DNA of 31,718 nucleotides from an uncultured Eggerthellaceae bacterium. GTDB taxonomy: Bacteria; Actinomycetota; Coriobacteriia; Coriobacteriales; Eggerthellaceae. The stretch covers positions 1 to 31,718 of the forward strand of contig CAKUFS010000027.1 in the NCBI GenBank assembly GCA_934648845.1, written 5' to 3'. The notes under the pieces are model-generated. The model had not been told where the DNA came from. It was given only the letters and a program-made list of their open reading frames with translations, and made no database searches. The translations under genes were made by a program, and so were the position numbers. Position 1 is the first letter of the stretch; every line of letters begins with the position of its first letter. Shown in pieces: positions 8,312 through 17,018 of this stretch.

Positions 8312-9981
8312 CGTTTCATTATCCGGGGTGCGACACGCCCGCGCTGGATACTGTTTCTTTCGAGATAGAGGCGGGAAGCTACGTTACGCTTTGCGGCAAG
8401 AGCGGTTGCGGTAAAACGACGCTTTTGCGCCACTTGAAGTCGGTTCTTGCGCCCCATGGTAAGCGTACCGGTCAGGTGCTTTTCGAAGGCGTACCGCTTG
8501 AGCAGGTTTCGCAGCGCGACCAATCCGCGAAGATTGGCTACGTTATGCAAAATCCCGATGCGCAAGTCGTGACCGATAAAGTATGGCATGAGCTGGCATT
8601 TGGTCTGGAAAGCTTGGGTTGCGATCAGCGCACCATGCGTTTGCGCGTAGCGGAGATGGCAAGCTATTTCGGTATTCAGGGTTGGTTTCACAAGGACGTA
8701 AAAGAGCTGTCGGGCGGCCAAAAACAGCTGCTGAATTTGGCATCGATTATGGCCATGCAGCCAAGCGTTCTGGTTTTAGACGAGCCAACAAGCCAGCTTG
8801 ATCCCATTGCTGCCGCTGATTTTCTGAATACGGTGCGTAAAATCAATTTGGAGCTGGGTACTACCATCATTTTGTCGGAGCATCGCCTGGAAGAAACGTT
8901 CTCGGCGGCTGATCGCGTTCTTGTCATGAAACAGGGTCGCATTTTGGCCGATGGCGAGCCACATGAAGTGGGCCAGCGCCTTATTGTTGCCAACGATGAA
9001 ATGGCAGCCGCCCTACCTGCGCCGATGCGTATTTTCTACGGCGTGAATTCTGGCGCGAAATCCGCTCAGGTCGAGGCGCGCGATTGTCCCCTGACAGTGC
9101 GCGAAGGTCGCACGTGGCTCACGCGCAACTTCAGCGACATTCCGGCCGATGCCCGCGCAATGCCCGATGCGCAAGCGTACGAGGAAACGGACGACAACAT
9201 TGTGCTCTCCTTCAAGGATGTTTGGTTCCGCTATGATCGCGAGCTTCCCGATGTGTTGCGCGGAACATCGTTTGACGTGCATAAGGGAGAGCTGTTTGCG
9301 CTGGTAGGCGGCAATGGCACGGGAAAATCCACATCGCTCAAATGCGCATGCGGTATCAACAAGCCGTATCGTGGCACAATTCGCATCAAGGGCAAAAAGA
9401 TCAAGGAATGGAAAGGCAACGACCTGTTCAAAGGCTGTATTGCAATGCTCCCCCAGGATCCGCAAAACCTGTTCGTGAAAAAGACGGTTCGCGCCGATTT
9501 GCAAGAGATGCTTACCGACAAGAAGCTCAGCGCGGAAGAGGCGCAGCAGAAAGTTCTAGAAGTCGCTCGTACGTGCGATATCGAGCGCTTGCTGGATTCT
9601 CACCCGTATGATCTTTCGGGTGGCGAGCAGCAGCGCGCCGCACTGGCAAAGGTGCTGTTGTGCGAACCCGAGATTTTGCTGTTAGACGAGCCAACGAAGG
9701 GAATAGACGGTTTCTTCAAGCGCGAGCTTGCCGGCGTGTTGGCGCGCTTGCGCGAACAGGGGAAGACCATTGTCATGGTGTCTCACGATATCGAGTTCTG
9801 CGCGCATTACGCTACGAGCGTTTCGATGTTCTTCGACGGCGGCATTGTTACCACGAACACCCCGCGCCGTTTCTTCGCGCAAAACAGCTTCTACACGACA
9901 TCGGCGAATCGCATGAGCCGTCATATGTTCCAGAATGCCATTATCGACGAGGATGTGATTGCGTTATGCAAGAACGCGTAA
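8284..9981 (+). CDS. ecfA: Fused ECF transporter ATPase (EcfA-EcfA')
   Basis: A single 565-residue chain carries two ABC nucleotide-binding domains. Domain 1 has Walker A GKSGCGKTT at 38-46, signature LSGGQKQ at 142-148 and Walker B with Asp166-Glu167. Domain 2 has Walker A GGNGTGKS at 342-349, signature LSGGEQQ at 444-450 and Walker B with Asp468-Glu469. Both sites look competent. Separate EcfA and EcfA' subunits are more usual; the fusion is known in actinobacteria and guarantees a 1:1 heterodimer. It would power import through the EcfT and S proteins encoded beside it. SD AAGGAG lies 8 bases before the ATG, inside the end of ecfT. The substrate is inferred from context to be a cobamide. 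Confidence 0.93.
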   Translation: MAQFAFENVTFHYPGCDTPALDTVSFEIEAGSYVTLCGKSGCGKTTLLRHLKSVLAPHGKRTGQVLFEGVPLEQVSQRDQSAKIGYVMQNPDAQVVTDKVWHELAFGLESLGCDQRTMRLRVAEMASYFGIQGWFHKDVKELSGGQKQLLNLASIMAMQPSVLVLDEPTSQLDPIAAADFLNTVRKINLELGTTIILSEHRLEETFSAADRVLVMKQGRILADGEPHEVGQRLIVANDEMAAALPAPMRIFYGVNSGAKSAQVEARDCPLTVREGRTWLTRNFSDIPADARAMPDAQAYEETDDNIVLSFKDVWFRYDRELPDVLRGTSFDVHKGELFALVGGNGTGKSTSLKCACGINKPYRGTIRIKGKKIKEWKGNDLFKGCIAMLPQDPQNLFVKKTVRADLQEMLTDKKLSAEEAQQKVLEVARTCDIERLLDSHPYDLSGGEQQRAALAKVLLCEPEILLLDEPTKGIDGFFKRELAGVLARLREQGKTIVMVSHDIEFCAHYATSVSMFFDGGIVTTNTPRRFFAQNSFYTTSANRMSRHMFQNAIIDEDVIALCKNA

Positions 9982-10691
9982 ATAGCAAGAAGACGGTTGC
10001 CATTACCGTTGTATGCATTGCCTTGATAGTGGCAACGCTGGCTTCTACGGTGCTATACGGCAACGAACAGTATTATCTGTCGAGTGTTGTTATCGCGATT
10101 TGCACGATGGTGCCGTTTTTCGCCTCGTTCGAGGGTCGTGCTCCCCAGGCGCGCGATTTAGTGGTGCTGGCGGTGCTCATTGCGCTGGCAGTGGCATCGC
10201 GCGCGGCGTTCTTCTGGTTTCCGAATTTCAAGCCCATTGCGGCAATCGTTATTCTTGCCGGCATTGCTTTTGGCCCGCAAGCAGGCTTTATGACAGGTGC
10301 GCTTTCCATGCTGGTGAGCAATTTCATGTTCGGGCAAGGTCCGTGGACACCTTGGCAGATGCTTGCTTTCGGCTTGGCGGGTCTGGTGTTCGGCATTTTG
10401 TCGCAGAAAGGCAAAATTCCCAGCAAGGATTACACGCGCAAGCAGGTCGTTCTTCTTACGGTGGGCTCGTTTTTCTTCACGTGGTGCATCATTGGCCCGC
10501 TTCTTGATGTGTGTGCGCTGTTCTTGATGGTAAACGATATTACGGTTGAAAGCGCGCTTACCATTTTTGCATCGGGTGTTCCCGTGAATCTAACGCGCGC
10601 GATTGCAACGGCAATCCTTATGTTTTTGATTGCAAACCCGCTGCTCGATAAGCTCGAGCGCGTAAAAGTGAAGTACGGAATGGGCGAATAG
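9966..10691 (+). CDS. ECF transporter substrate-binding (S) component, probable cobamide specificity
   Basis: A 241-residue membrane protein with about six to seven hydrophobic helices. It has the usual S-component feel: an Ala/Gly-rich stretch (GIAFGPQAGFMTGALSMLVS) followed by the FGQGPWTPWQMLAFGLAGLV segment, which recurs in vitamin S-components. It overlaps the ATPase gene by 16 bp, and the start ATG 9966 follows from that coupling. It is longer than BtuM-type cobalamin S-components (about 180 residues as I recall), so it belongs to another S family. Cobalamin or cobinamide as substrate is inferred from the riboswitch and the downstream cob genes, not from binding residues. Confidence 0.85.
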   Translation: MQERVNSKKTVAITVVCIALIVATLASTVLYGNEQYYLSSVVIAICTMVPFFASFEGRAPQARDLVVLAVLIALAVASRAAFFWFPNFKPIAAIVILAGIAFGPQAGFMTGALSMLVSNFMFGQGPWTPWQMLAFGLAGLVFGILSQKGKIPSKDYTRKQVVLLTVGSFFFTWCIIGPLLDVCALFLMVNDITVESALTIFASGVPVNLTRAIATAILMFLIANPLLDKLERVKVKYGMGE

Positions 10692-10702
10692 GCGGCTCTA
10701 TT

Positions 10703-11644
10703 GTGAGATTCGATTCGTATCATCCGGCGCTTAACCTGCTGTTTTTCGTAGCAGTTATTGCGGCGGCGCTCTTATGGAATCATCCGATTTTTATCGGTAT
10801 TGGTTTCGTATGCGCGCTGGTCTATTCGTTTGTGCTCAAGGGTCGTAAAGCGATTATCTTCGCCCTTATTGCGTTCGTATTTCCGTTTGTGTGGAGCGCG
10901 TGGTTTGCCTACAACACGCATTTTGGCATAACGAATCTAGGCGAAACGTTCATTGGCAACAACATTACGCTGGAATCGTTGGCGTTCGGCTTTGCACAAG
11001 GGTGTCAGATTTCAACGGTGCTTCTGTGGATGGTGTGCGTGTTTGAGCTGTTCACGGCCGATAAAGTTGTTTATCTTTTAGGACGCGTTTCGCCGCGTTT
11101 GGCATTGCTGTTGGCGGTGGCACTGCGTGCGATACCCCTGGTTGCAGAGCGGTCGGTGCGCGTGAACATTGCGCAAAAAGGCATTGGGCGCGGGTCGGGC
11201 TGCGGGAACTTCTTTGACCGTGCGCGAAACTGGGTGCGTCGTGTGTCGATTGTTATCACGTGGAGTATCGAGCGCTTTGCGGAAATGTCGGATTCCATGC
11301 GGAGCCGCGGTTCGTTGCTTCGTGGGCGCAGCGCTTATTCGCTGTATCGCTTTGATGCGCGCGACCGAACGTTGGTGATCACGATGTTCGTTCTTATCAC
11401 GGTTTGCGTGATAGGCATGCTGCTTACGCAAACGTCCATTCAGTACAATCCTCAGATCATCTTTAATCGTATGACGTTGCTGAGCCTGGTGTTCTATGGC
11501 GCTTACTTGGTGTTTTGCCTTCTTCCGGCTGCGTTGCAGATTGCGGGAGAATGGTGTTTCAAGAATTTGCTTTCTCGCATTGAAACGAGCGATGCTCAAA
11601 AAGGAAGCGGTGCGGTCGCGTTTGGATGCGAAGGCGGGGAATAG
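10703..11644 (+). CDS. ecfT: ECF transporter transmembrane component (EcfT), second copy
   Basis: A 313-residue paralogue of the first EcfT. Both open with a short F-D/S-x-Y-H-P-A motif (here MRFDSYHPALNLLFF), have the VALRAIPLVAE-type first coupling helix, and carry the second coupling motif DSMRSRGSLLRGRS followed by YSLYRFDARD, close to the first copy's YRFTARD. Two different T-components beside a single fused ATPase and one S gene are unusual. The start is GTG 10703, 11 bp after the S gene; the SD is weak (AGGCGG), so translation may be coupled. The basic C-terminal tail is cytoplasmic. See findings for possible explanations. Confidence 0.88.
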   Translation: MRFDSYHPALNLLFFVAVIAAALLWNHPIFIGIGFVCALVYSFVLKGRKAIIFALIAFVFPFVWSAWFAYNTHFGITNLGETFIGNNITLESLAFGFAQGCQISTVLLWMVCVFELFTADKVVYLLGRVSPRLALLLAVALRAIPLVAERSVRVNIAQKGIGRGSGCGNFFDRARNWVRRVSIVITWSIERFAEMSDSMRSRGSLLRGRSAYSLYRFDARDRTLVITMFVLITVCVIGMLLTQTSIQYNPQIIFNRMTLLSLVFYGAYLVFCLLPAALQIAGEWCFKNLLSRIETSDAQKGSGAVAFGCEGGE

Positions 11645-11673
11645 ATCGTGGAGTTTCAGGAAGAGGTGCTTGC

Positions 11674-12891
11674 ATGGCGAAAGTAAAAACAAAGAAGCGC
11701 GTATTCAACGCGATAATGGCCGTTGCGGCGGTGGTTATTGTGGTTGCGGGCGTGATGTTGGCGCTTGATTTCAAGGGTGCGTCATCGCCCGTGGCTTCTT
11801 CTGCGTCATCGGGCAATGCGGCGGTGCTCACCACGTGCGAGAAATCGGGCAATGTGAACATCGTGCGAAGCGGCTTGGGTTATGCGTTGGAAAACGACAC
11901 GAAACTCAAAGCGGGCGATCAGATCGAGACGCTTTCTGCTTCGAGCATTGCGCTTTCTCAGGAAGGATACACGGTCAGCCGCTTGGGTGCGCGCACGACT
12001 GCTGTTGTTCAGGAGAAGAATGACGCGTTCACGATGTCGTTGAAGCAGGGTACCGCGCTTATCTGGGCAAAAACGTCGCTCGGTCTATCGTTGTGCGACG
12101 ATGAAGCAACCGTTGTACCCTCCAAGGAAGCTTTGCTGCTTTTGACGCAAGAGCAGGGCAGCGCTTCTGTTGCGGTTCTGGGCGGTTCGGTAGAATGCAC
12201 GGGCGTTGCGGCGCAAGCTTCCGCAGGTCAGACCATCACGCTGCTGAAAAGCGATGGCGCTTGGCAAGCTACGGTAGACGAACTGTCCGAGAAATCGCTG
12301 CAGGATGAAACGATTAAATCCATTGAGACGTTCAGCAAGGATGGAGCGAAGTGCTATTACTCCATTGATGAGCTGCAAGAGATTGTGGACAAGCGCATTG
12401 CCGAGCGTGAGAAGGCGCAGCAAGAAGCCATTAACTCTGGCGTGGTATCGGGTAATGCGGAAGCGGGTAGCTCTTCGGGGCAGACGCTTCCGACCTGCAC
12501 GATTGAAATTCGCTGTGACACCATTCTGGACAATTGGGGTGACTTGGAAAAGAAAAAACAAGGGTACGTTCCCTCGAATGGTACGATTTTAGCAACCTCT
12601 ACCGTATCGTTTAAGGAAGGCGATACCGTGTTTGACGTACTGAAGGCTGTGTGTAGTGCTGCAGATATTCAGCTTGAGTACACGTTCTCCTCGTTGTATG
12701 GCTCGAACTATGTCGAAGGCATCAATAATCTGTATGAATTTGACTGCGGTGAAGAATCGGGCTGGATGTACAAAGTGAACGGCTGGTTCCCGAATTACGG
12801 CTGCTCGAAATACGAGCTGCATGACGGTGATGTTATTGTGTGGTGCTACACCTGCAAGGGTCTGGGCGCCGATGTGGGAGGTGGTATGTAA
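11674..12891 (+). CDS. Membrane-anchored protein with FecR-like and transcobalamin-like (DUF4430) domains
   Basis: The 405-residue protein starts with a lysine-rich stretch and one hydrophobic helix (about 10-31, no lipobox cysteine), so it is probably an N-terminally anchored extracellular protein. Residues ~50-185 are beta-rich and resemble a FecR-type domain (KAGDQIETLSASSIALSQ, MSLKQGTALIW). A charged helical linker follows (about 195-265). The C-terminal ~135 residues are a DUF4430 domain, related to the beta domain of vitamin B12 carriers such as transcobalamin and intrinsic factor, with SGWMYKVNG at 362-370 and NYGCSKYELHDGDVIVW after it. Its likely role is to bind cobamide outside the cell for the ECF importer encoded just upstream. 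The start at ATG 11674 is supported by GGAAGAGG 6 bases upstream. Its stop overlaps the next start (TAATG). Confidence 0.85.
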   Translation: MAKVKTKKRVFNAIMAVAAVVIVVAGVMLALDFKGASSPVASSASSGNAAVLTTCEKSGNVNIVRSGLGYALENDTKLKAGDQIETLSASSIALSQEGYTVSRLGARTTAVVQEKNDAFTMSLKQGTALIWAKTSLGLSLCDDEATVVPSKEALLLLTQEQGSASVAVLGGSVECTGVAAQASAGQTITLLKSDGAWQATVDELSEKSLQDETIKSIETFSKDGAKCYYSIDELQEIVDKRIAEREKAQQEAINSGVVSGNAEAGSSSGQTLPTCTIEIRCDTILDNWGDLEKKKQGYVPSNGTILATSTVSFKEGDTVFDVLKAVCSAADIQLEYTFSSLYGSNYVEGINNLYEFDCGEESGWMYKVNGWFPNYGCSKYELHDGDVIVWCYTCKGLGADVGGGM

Positions 12892-15800
12892 TGTCTGGAA
12901 AGAAGACGGCATTGTGTACGGTTCTGCAGCGGGCAACCTGCCTGGTTCTAAGCGTGACGCTTGTTACGGGATTGTCGCTTGCGCCTGCATTCGCTTATGA
13001 GCCGAAAGGCGGCTCGGGCTTTGATGGAGCGGGACAGGCGCAGTGGAGTGCGGTGAATGGCGCGGTTGAGCAGGATGCAGCACAAGGTGGTTCTACGGGG
13101 AATGGCGCCGCTGTTGACGGAGTCGAAGCTGGATCGGGCGATGCGGCCGGTGCAGGTGCTGCAACCGATAACGGCGGATCCGCTGGCCAAGGCGGCGATA
13201 AGGCTTCTGCGACCGAACAAGGCAAGGACTTGTCGCTGGCTGATGCGGCGCAACGTGCGAAGGACGCTGCTCAAAAAGATGCTGCCGATAAGGAAGAGGC
13301 CGAAGAGCCTTCCGAAGATGAGATTGCTCCTTTGACGCAAGACGTTTCGGCGGAGTGGCCGAACTTCCGTGGCAATGCGTATAACAATGGCATCGTGAAT
13401 TTCGACCTTCCCACGAGTTCTGGCGAGAGCCAGCTTTTGTGGGCGAACAAGATGGGCGAGGGCTGGAGCAATGCGGTAAGCACCCAGCTTATTGTTGATG
13501 GCTGCATTGTGTTCATGGCGAACACGACGATATATAAAGTGAACATGAGTTCGGGTGCTATTGTTGCGCAAGGCACGATGTGTGATAAGTTCAACTGGGG
13601 TTACACGCCGTTTGCATATGGCGAAGGCAAGATTTTCGTCTCGCTTGCTTCGGGCAAAGTGCAGGCATTTGATGCAACCACACTTGAATCGCTGTGGGTC
13701 TACACCGACCCCGTGGGCGGACAGTCGGTGTCACCGGTGGTATATTCCGACGGCTATGTGTATACGGGCTTTTGGAAGAGTGAAAAGAAAGACGCGAACT
13801 ATGTTTGCTTGAAGGCCGAAGATGAAGACCGCACGCAGGCGACCGAGGCAAAAGAAGCTACTTGGACTATGGTGAACAAGGGTGGTTTCTACTGGGCAGG
13901 TGCGCTTGCCGCTGGTGATTACCTGGTGTTCGGCTGCGACGATGGCATCACTGCTGAAACGGGTGGCACATCAACATTGCGTTGCGTGAATAAAAACGAT
14001 GGTACTGTGGTAAGCACGCTTGAGTTGAGCGGCTTGGGCGATCAGCGCAGCGCTCTTTGCTATGCACCCGAACTGGGCAAGATTTTCTTTACCACGAAGA
14101 GCGGCTATATTTGCAGTGCTTCGTTCTCGGCGTCTTCCGGTCAGCTGGGCAATCTGTCTTTTTCCCATGTGTGGGAAGGCGCGGCCAGCACATCGACGCC
14201 CGTTTATTATAAGGGAAAGCTCTATTTCGGCGTAGGTGCCGCGTTCGATGGCGGTTCCCATTGCCGCTTCGTAGTTGCCGATGCCGCTACGCTTCAGACA
14301 ATCGGTTCGGCAGAGGCATGGGGCGATGTGAAATCTTCGCCGCTGTTGAGCACGGCTACGGAAGATAGCGGATATCTGAGCTTCTACTTCACGTGCAACC
14401 GCAAGCCGGGTGGCATTTACGTTGCCAAGGTGAATAACGATTGCTCGAGCGATTCCGATATAGAAATTTCCGAAATTTATAATGCCGCCGGGCGCGAGGA
14501 GTATTGCATCACGAGTATCATTGCAAGCTCGAATGGCACGATGTACTACAAGAATGACTCAGGGCATGTTTTTGCGGTGGGCTTCTCGGCTGATGGCCGT
14601 ACGGCAGCGCAACAGCGTCACGCAACGGCTTTCCAGGAGAAAGTTGACGCGCTGTTTCCGGTGACCATTGATAGCGCCGATGCCATTGCGGCAGCGCGCG
14701 CTACTGAGCAGGGACTTTCGAGTGCTATTCGTGCGTTGGTACCTTCGGAGACATTCGACAAGCTCACGCAAGCCGAAGAGACCTTGACTCAGCTTCAGGC
14801 CGACAAGCAAGTTGCAGATGAATTCACGGCTGCGGTTGACGCACTGTTTCCCGTAACGGCCGAGAGTGGCAATGCCATTGCAGCTGCACGCGTGATGCAC
14901 AATGAACTCACTCCCGAGCAACTTGCTTTCGTTTCCCAGGAAACGATTGGTAATCTGTCGCGCGCCGAGACGGAATACCAGGCGTTTCTTGTTGACGACG
15001 AGTCGATCAAGCAGATTATTCAGGCAGTCGCCGCGCTTTTCCCCGTGACGATTGAGAGTGGGGAAGCGATTGATGCAGTTCAGGATATGTTCGATGACCT
15101 GAATGTGCTGCAAATGGAAAAAGTTCCCGTTGAGGTAAGGAATTCCTATAAACTGGCAAAACAACAGTACCGAAAGATTTGCGACGACAAGCTAACGGCA
15201 GATGCGTTTGTGGAAAAGCTGCTGGGTGCTTTCCCCATAACGCTTGAAAGCGGTGATGCGCTCACACAGGCACGTGCGGCATACGTTGCGCTCACTTCGG
15301 ACCAACGCCAATATTTGCCCGAATTTGCACTCGAAAAGCTCCAAGATGGCGAAGCGGAGTACCAGAAGCTCGTGGACGATAAAGCTGCAGTGGATAACTT
15401 TGCGGCAACGGTGAAAGCGCTGTTCCCGGTAAAAAAGGACAGCGAAGGCGCAATTGCTGCTGCCGATAAGGCGCTTGCTGCCATGACCGACGATCAGCGT
15501 TCGCAAGTGACGAAAGAGACGCTGAAAGACCTGCAGAAGGCAAAGGACGAGCTCGCCGCGTTGCAGAAGAGCGACGCCGAGAACCCTTCCGACAAGAGCG
15601 AAGGTGATGATTCGAACGGCAATCCGCAAGCGGGAGCGGGGGCAGGAACTGCTACGAAGTCACTGAGCGGCTCGAAGGCTGCAACGTCTTCGGCGAAAGA
15701 CGGAGATTCGGCGGCGGATGATGAAGTTGCTTACACTGCCGCTTTGGCCGATGATGATATAGCCGCGTCCGCGCGCGATGCTGAAGAGAGCACGAGTAAG

Positions 15801-15902
15801 CTGCCTTGGCTCGAAATCTTGATTGCAGCTGTTGCGTTCTTTGCGGGTGCGGGCATCACGCGACTTGTCTCATCGGGCAAGGGAAGCGATAAAGAAGAGT
15901 AG
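12891..15902 (+). CDS. Surface protein: PQQ-like beta-propeller, five helical repeats, C-terminal membrane anchor
   Basis: The 1003-residue protein begins with a signal peptide ending LSLAPAFA (predicted cleavage after Ala35). Next comes an acidic Gly/Ala-rich spacer (37-150), then a PQQ-like propeller (about 155-565) with the typical WPNFRGNAYNNG opening and repeated strands such as VSPVVYSDGYVYTG. Residues 581-900 are five 64-residue helical repeats. A Ser/Gly/Ala-rich linker and one transmembrane helix (about 970-993, LPWLEILIAAVAFFAGAG) with a charged tail end the protein; there is no LPxTG motif. It is translationally coupled (TAATG) to the DUF4430 gene, so the two probably work together at the surface. 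Propellers and DUF4430 domains occur together in other putative ligand-capture proteins. Its own ligand is unknown; cobamide capture or a stalk function is inferred. Confidence 0.85.
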   Translation: MSGKKTALCTVLQRATCLVLSVTLVTGLSLAPAFAYEPKGGSGFDGAGQAQWSAVNGAVEQDAAQGGSTGNGAAVDGVEAGSGDAAGAGAATDNGGSAGQGGDKASATEQGKDLSLADAAQRAKDAAQKDAADKEEAEEPSEDEIAPLTQDVSAEWPNFRGNAYNNGIVNFDLPTSSGESQLLWANKMGEGWSNAVSTQLIVDGCIVFMANTTIYKVNMSSGAIVAQGTMCDKFNWGYTPFAYGEGKIFVSLASGKVQAFDATTLESLWVYTDPVGGQSVSPVVYSDGYVYTGFWKSEKKDANYVCLKAEDEDRTQATEAKEATWTMVNKGGFYWAGALAAGDYLVFGCDDGITAETGGTSTLRCVNKNDGTVVSTLELSGLGDQRSALCYAPELGKIFFTTKSGYICSASFSASSGQLGNLSFSHVWEGAASTSTPVYYKGKLYFGVGAAFDGGSHCRFVVADAATLQTIGSAEAWGDVKSSPLLSTATEDSGYLSFYFTCNRKPGGIYVAKVNNDCSSDSDIEISEIYNAAGREEYCITSIIASSNGTMYYKNDSGHVFAVGFSADGRTAAQQRHATAFQEKVDALFPVTIDSADAIAAARATEQGLSSAIRALVPSETFDKLTQAEETLTQLQADKQVADEFTAAVDALFPVTAESGNAIAAARVMHNELTPEQLAFVSQETIGNLSRAETEYQAFLVDDESIKQIIQAVAALFPVTIESGEAIDAVQDMFDDLNVLQMEKVPVEVRNSYKLAKQQYRKICDDKLTADAFVEKLLGAFPITLESGDALTQARAAYVALTSDQRQYLPEFALEKLQDGEAEYQKLVDDKAAVDNFAATVKALFPVKKDSEGAIAAADKALAAMTDDQRSQVTKETLKDLQKAKDELAALQKSDAENPSDKSEGDDSNGNPQAGAGAGTATKSLSGSKAATSSAKDGDSAADDEVAYTAALADDDIAASARDAEESTSKLPWLEILIAAVAFFAGAGITRLVSSGKGSDKEE
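14631..15590 (+). repeat. Five in-frame 192-bp repeats inside the propeller protein
   Basis: The motif V-x-A-L-F-P-V-T-x-E-S-G-x-A-I recurs with its Phe at residues 589, 653, 717, 781 and 845, always exactly 64 residues apart. Each unit continues with an A-x-x-L-T-x-x-Q stretch and an L-x-x-A-E-x-x-Y/L helix. The DNA of the units has diverged strongly, so this is a protein repeat kept in register, not a recent duplication. Confidence 0.9.
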
Positions 15903-15923
15903 TGCGATACGGAGTAGTATGTA

Positions 15924-17018
15924 ATGAGCTTTGATGAAATTGAATCATGGGCGAAAGCGGGCGATTTCGCGCGCGTAAACGATGCGATTGCGCCCTTGGA
16001 TGAACATGCAAAAAAAGAAGCGGTCGATCATTGGAACAGCGTTGGCAAGCCGGTGAATAGTTTGGGCGTGTTGGAAACGCTGATTGTCCAGATTGCTGGT
16101 CTGAAAGGAACCGCTAAGGTTGACCTGGGAAAACGTGCTGCTCTGCCGTTTTGCGCCGATAATGGCGTGGTCGAAGAGGGCGTTTCCCAGTCTGGCCCCG
16201 AGGTGACGTCCATTGTTGCTGCGAATATGGCGCGCGGCATGTCTTCCGTATGCGTTATGGGTCGTTTATCTGGCGTCGTGTGTCATCCCGTTGACGTGGG
16301 CATGCTCTACGATGCTGAAGGCGTGCTTGATCGCAAAATCGCCCGCGGCACGAACAATTTCACGAAAGGCCCCGCAATGAGCCATGAGCAGGCATGTCAA
16401 GCGCTGGCGGTGGGCATCGAGCGCGTGCATGACTTGGCGAGCCAGGGCTATGGCATCATTCTTTCCGGCGAAATGGGAATTGGCAATACCACCACGTCAA
16501 GCGCACTTGCTGCCGTTTTGCTGGGCAAGCAGGTTGAAGAAGTCACCGGTCGTGGTGCCGGGCTCTCCGATGCGGGCATGACCTGCAAGATTGACGCCAT
16601 CAAGCGCGCCATTGCCTTGAATGAACCCGACCCGAATGATGCGTTGGATTGCCTCGCAAAGGTGGGCGGTTTCGACATTGCTGCAATGGCAGGCGCGTTC
16701 ATCGGCGGCGCCCTGTATCGCGTTCCTGTTGTGATTGACGGCCTGATCAGCGCAATTGCGGCTTTGGTTGCAGCACGTTTGTGCCCTGCGAGCCGTTGTG
16801 CCATGCTGGCTTCTCATTCATCGTTTGAGCCCGCGGCAGAAACGGTTCTGAAAGAGCTGGGCCTGCGGCCGATCATCTTTGCTGACCTGCGTCTGGGCGA
16901 GGGAACGGGTGCTGCGTGCTTAATTCCGCTTCTGGATATGGCGCTTACCGTGTACGATGGCCTTTCCTTCGACGAAATTGGCGTTGAGCAGTACGATGTT
17001 GAGGTTGCTCCCCAATGA
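15924..17018 (+). CDS. cobT: Nicotinate-nucleotide--dimethylbenzimidazole phosphoribosyltransferase
   Basis: A 364-residue CobT. It activates the lower-ligand base by transferring ribose phosphate from nicotinate mononucleotide, giving an alpha-ribotide for the nucleotide loop of a cobamide. The nucleotide-binding GEMGIGNTTTSSALAA stretch and the C-terminal catalytic motif LGEGTGAACLIPLLDMA are present; Glu326 in the second corresponds to the catalytic base Glu317 of the Salmonella enzyme. The length is normal for the family. ATG 15924 lies 21 bp after the propeller gene, with ACGGAG upstream. The cobU start overlaps its stop (ATGATG), so cobT, cobU and cobS are translationally linked. Confidence 0.96.
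   Translation: MSFDEIESWAKAGDFARVNDAIAPLDEHAKKEAVDHWNSVGKPVNSLGVLETLIVQIAGLKGTAKVDLGKRAALPFCADNGVVEEGVSQSGPEVTSIVAANMARGMSSVCVMGRLSGVVCHPVDVGMLYDAEGVLDRKIARGTNNFTKGPAMSHEQACQALAVGIERVHDLASQGYGIILSGEMGIGNTTTSSALAAVLLGKQVEEVTGRGAGLSDAGMTCKIDAIKRAIALNEPDPNDALDCLAKVGGFDIAAMAGAFIGGALYRVPVVIDGLISAIAALVAARLCPASRCAMLASHSSFEPAAETVLKELGLRPIIFADLRLGEGTGAACLIPLLDMALTVYDGLSFDEIGVEQYDVEVAPQ

Noticed and set aside
14631..15590. Regular repeats considered as a CRISPR array or tandem DNA repeat
   Set aside because: The regularity is at protein level (64 codons); the DNA units are divergent and have no spacer structure.
15800..15902. Sortase (LPxTG) anchoring of the propeller protein
   Set aside because: The tail has KLPWLEI before a membrane helix, without the Thr-Gly of LPxTG; a plain transmembrane anchor is more likely.
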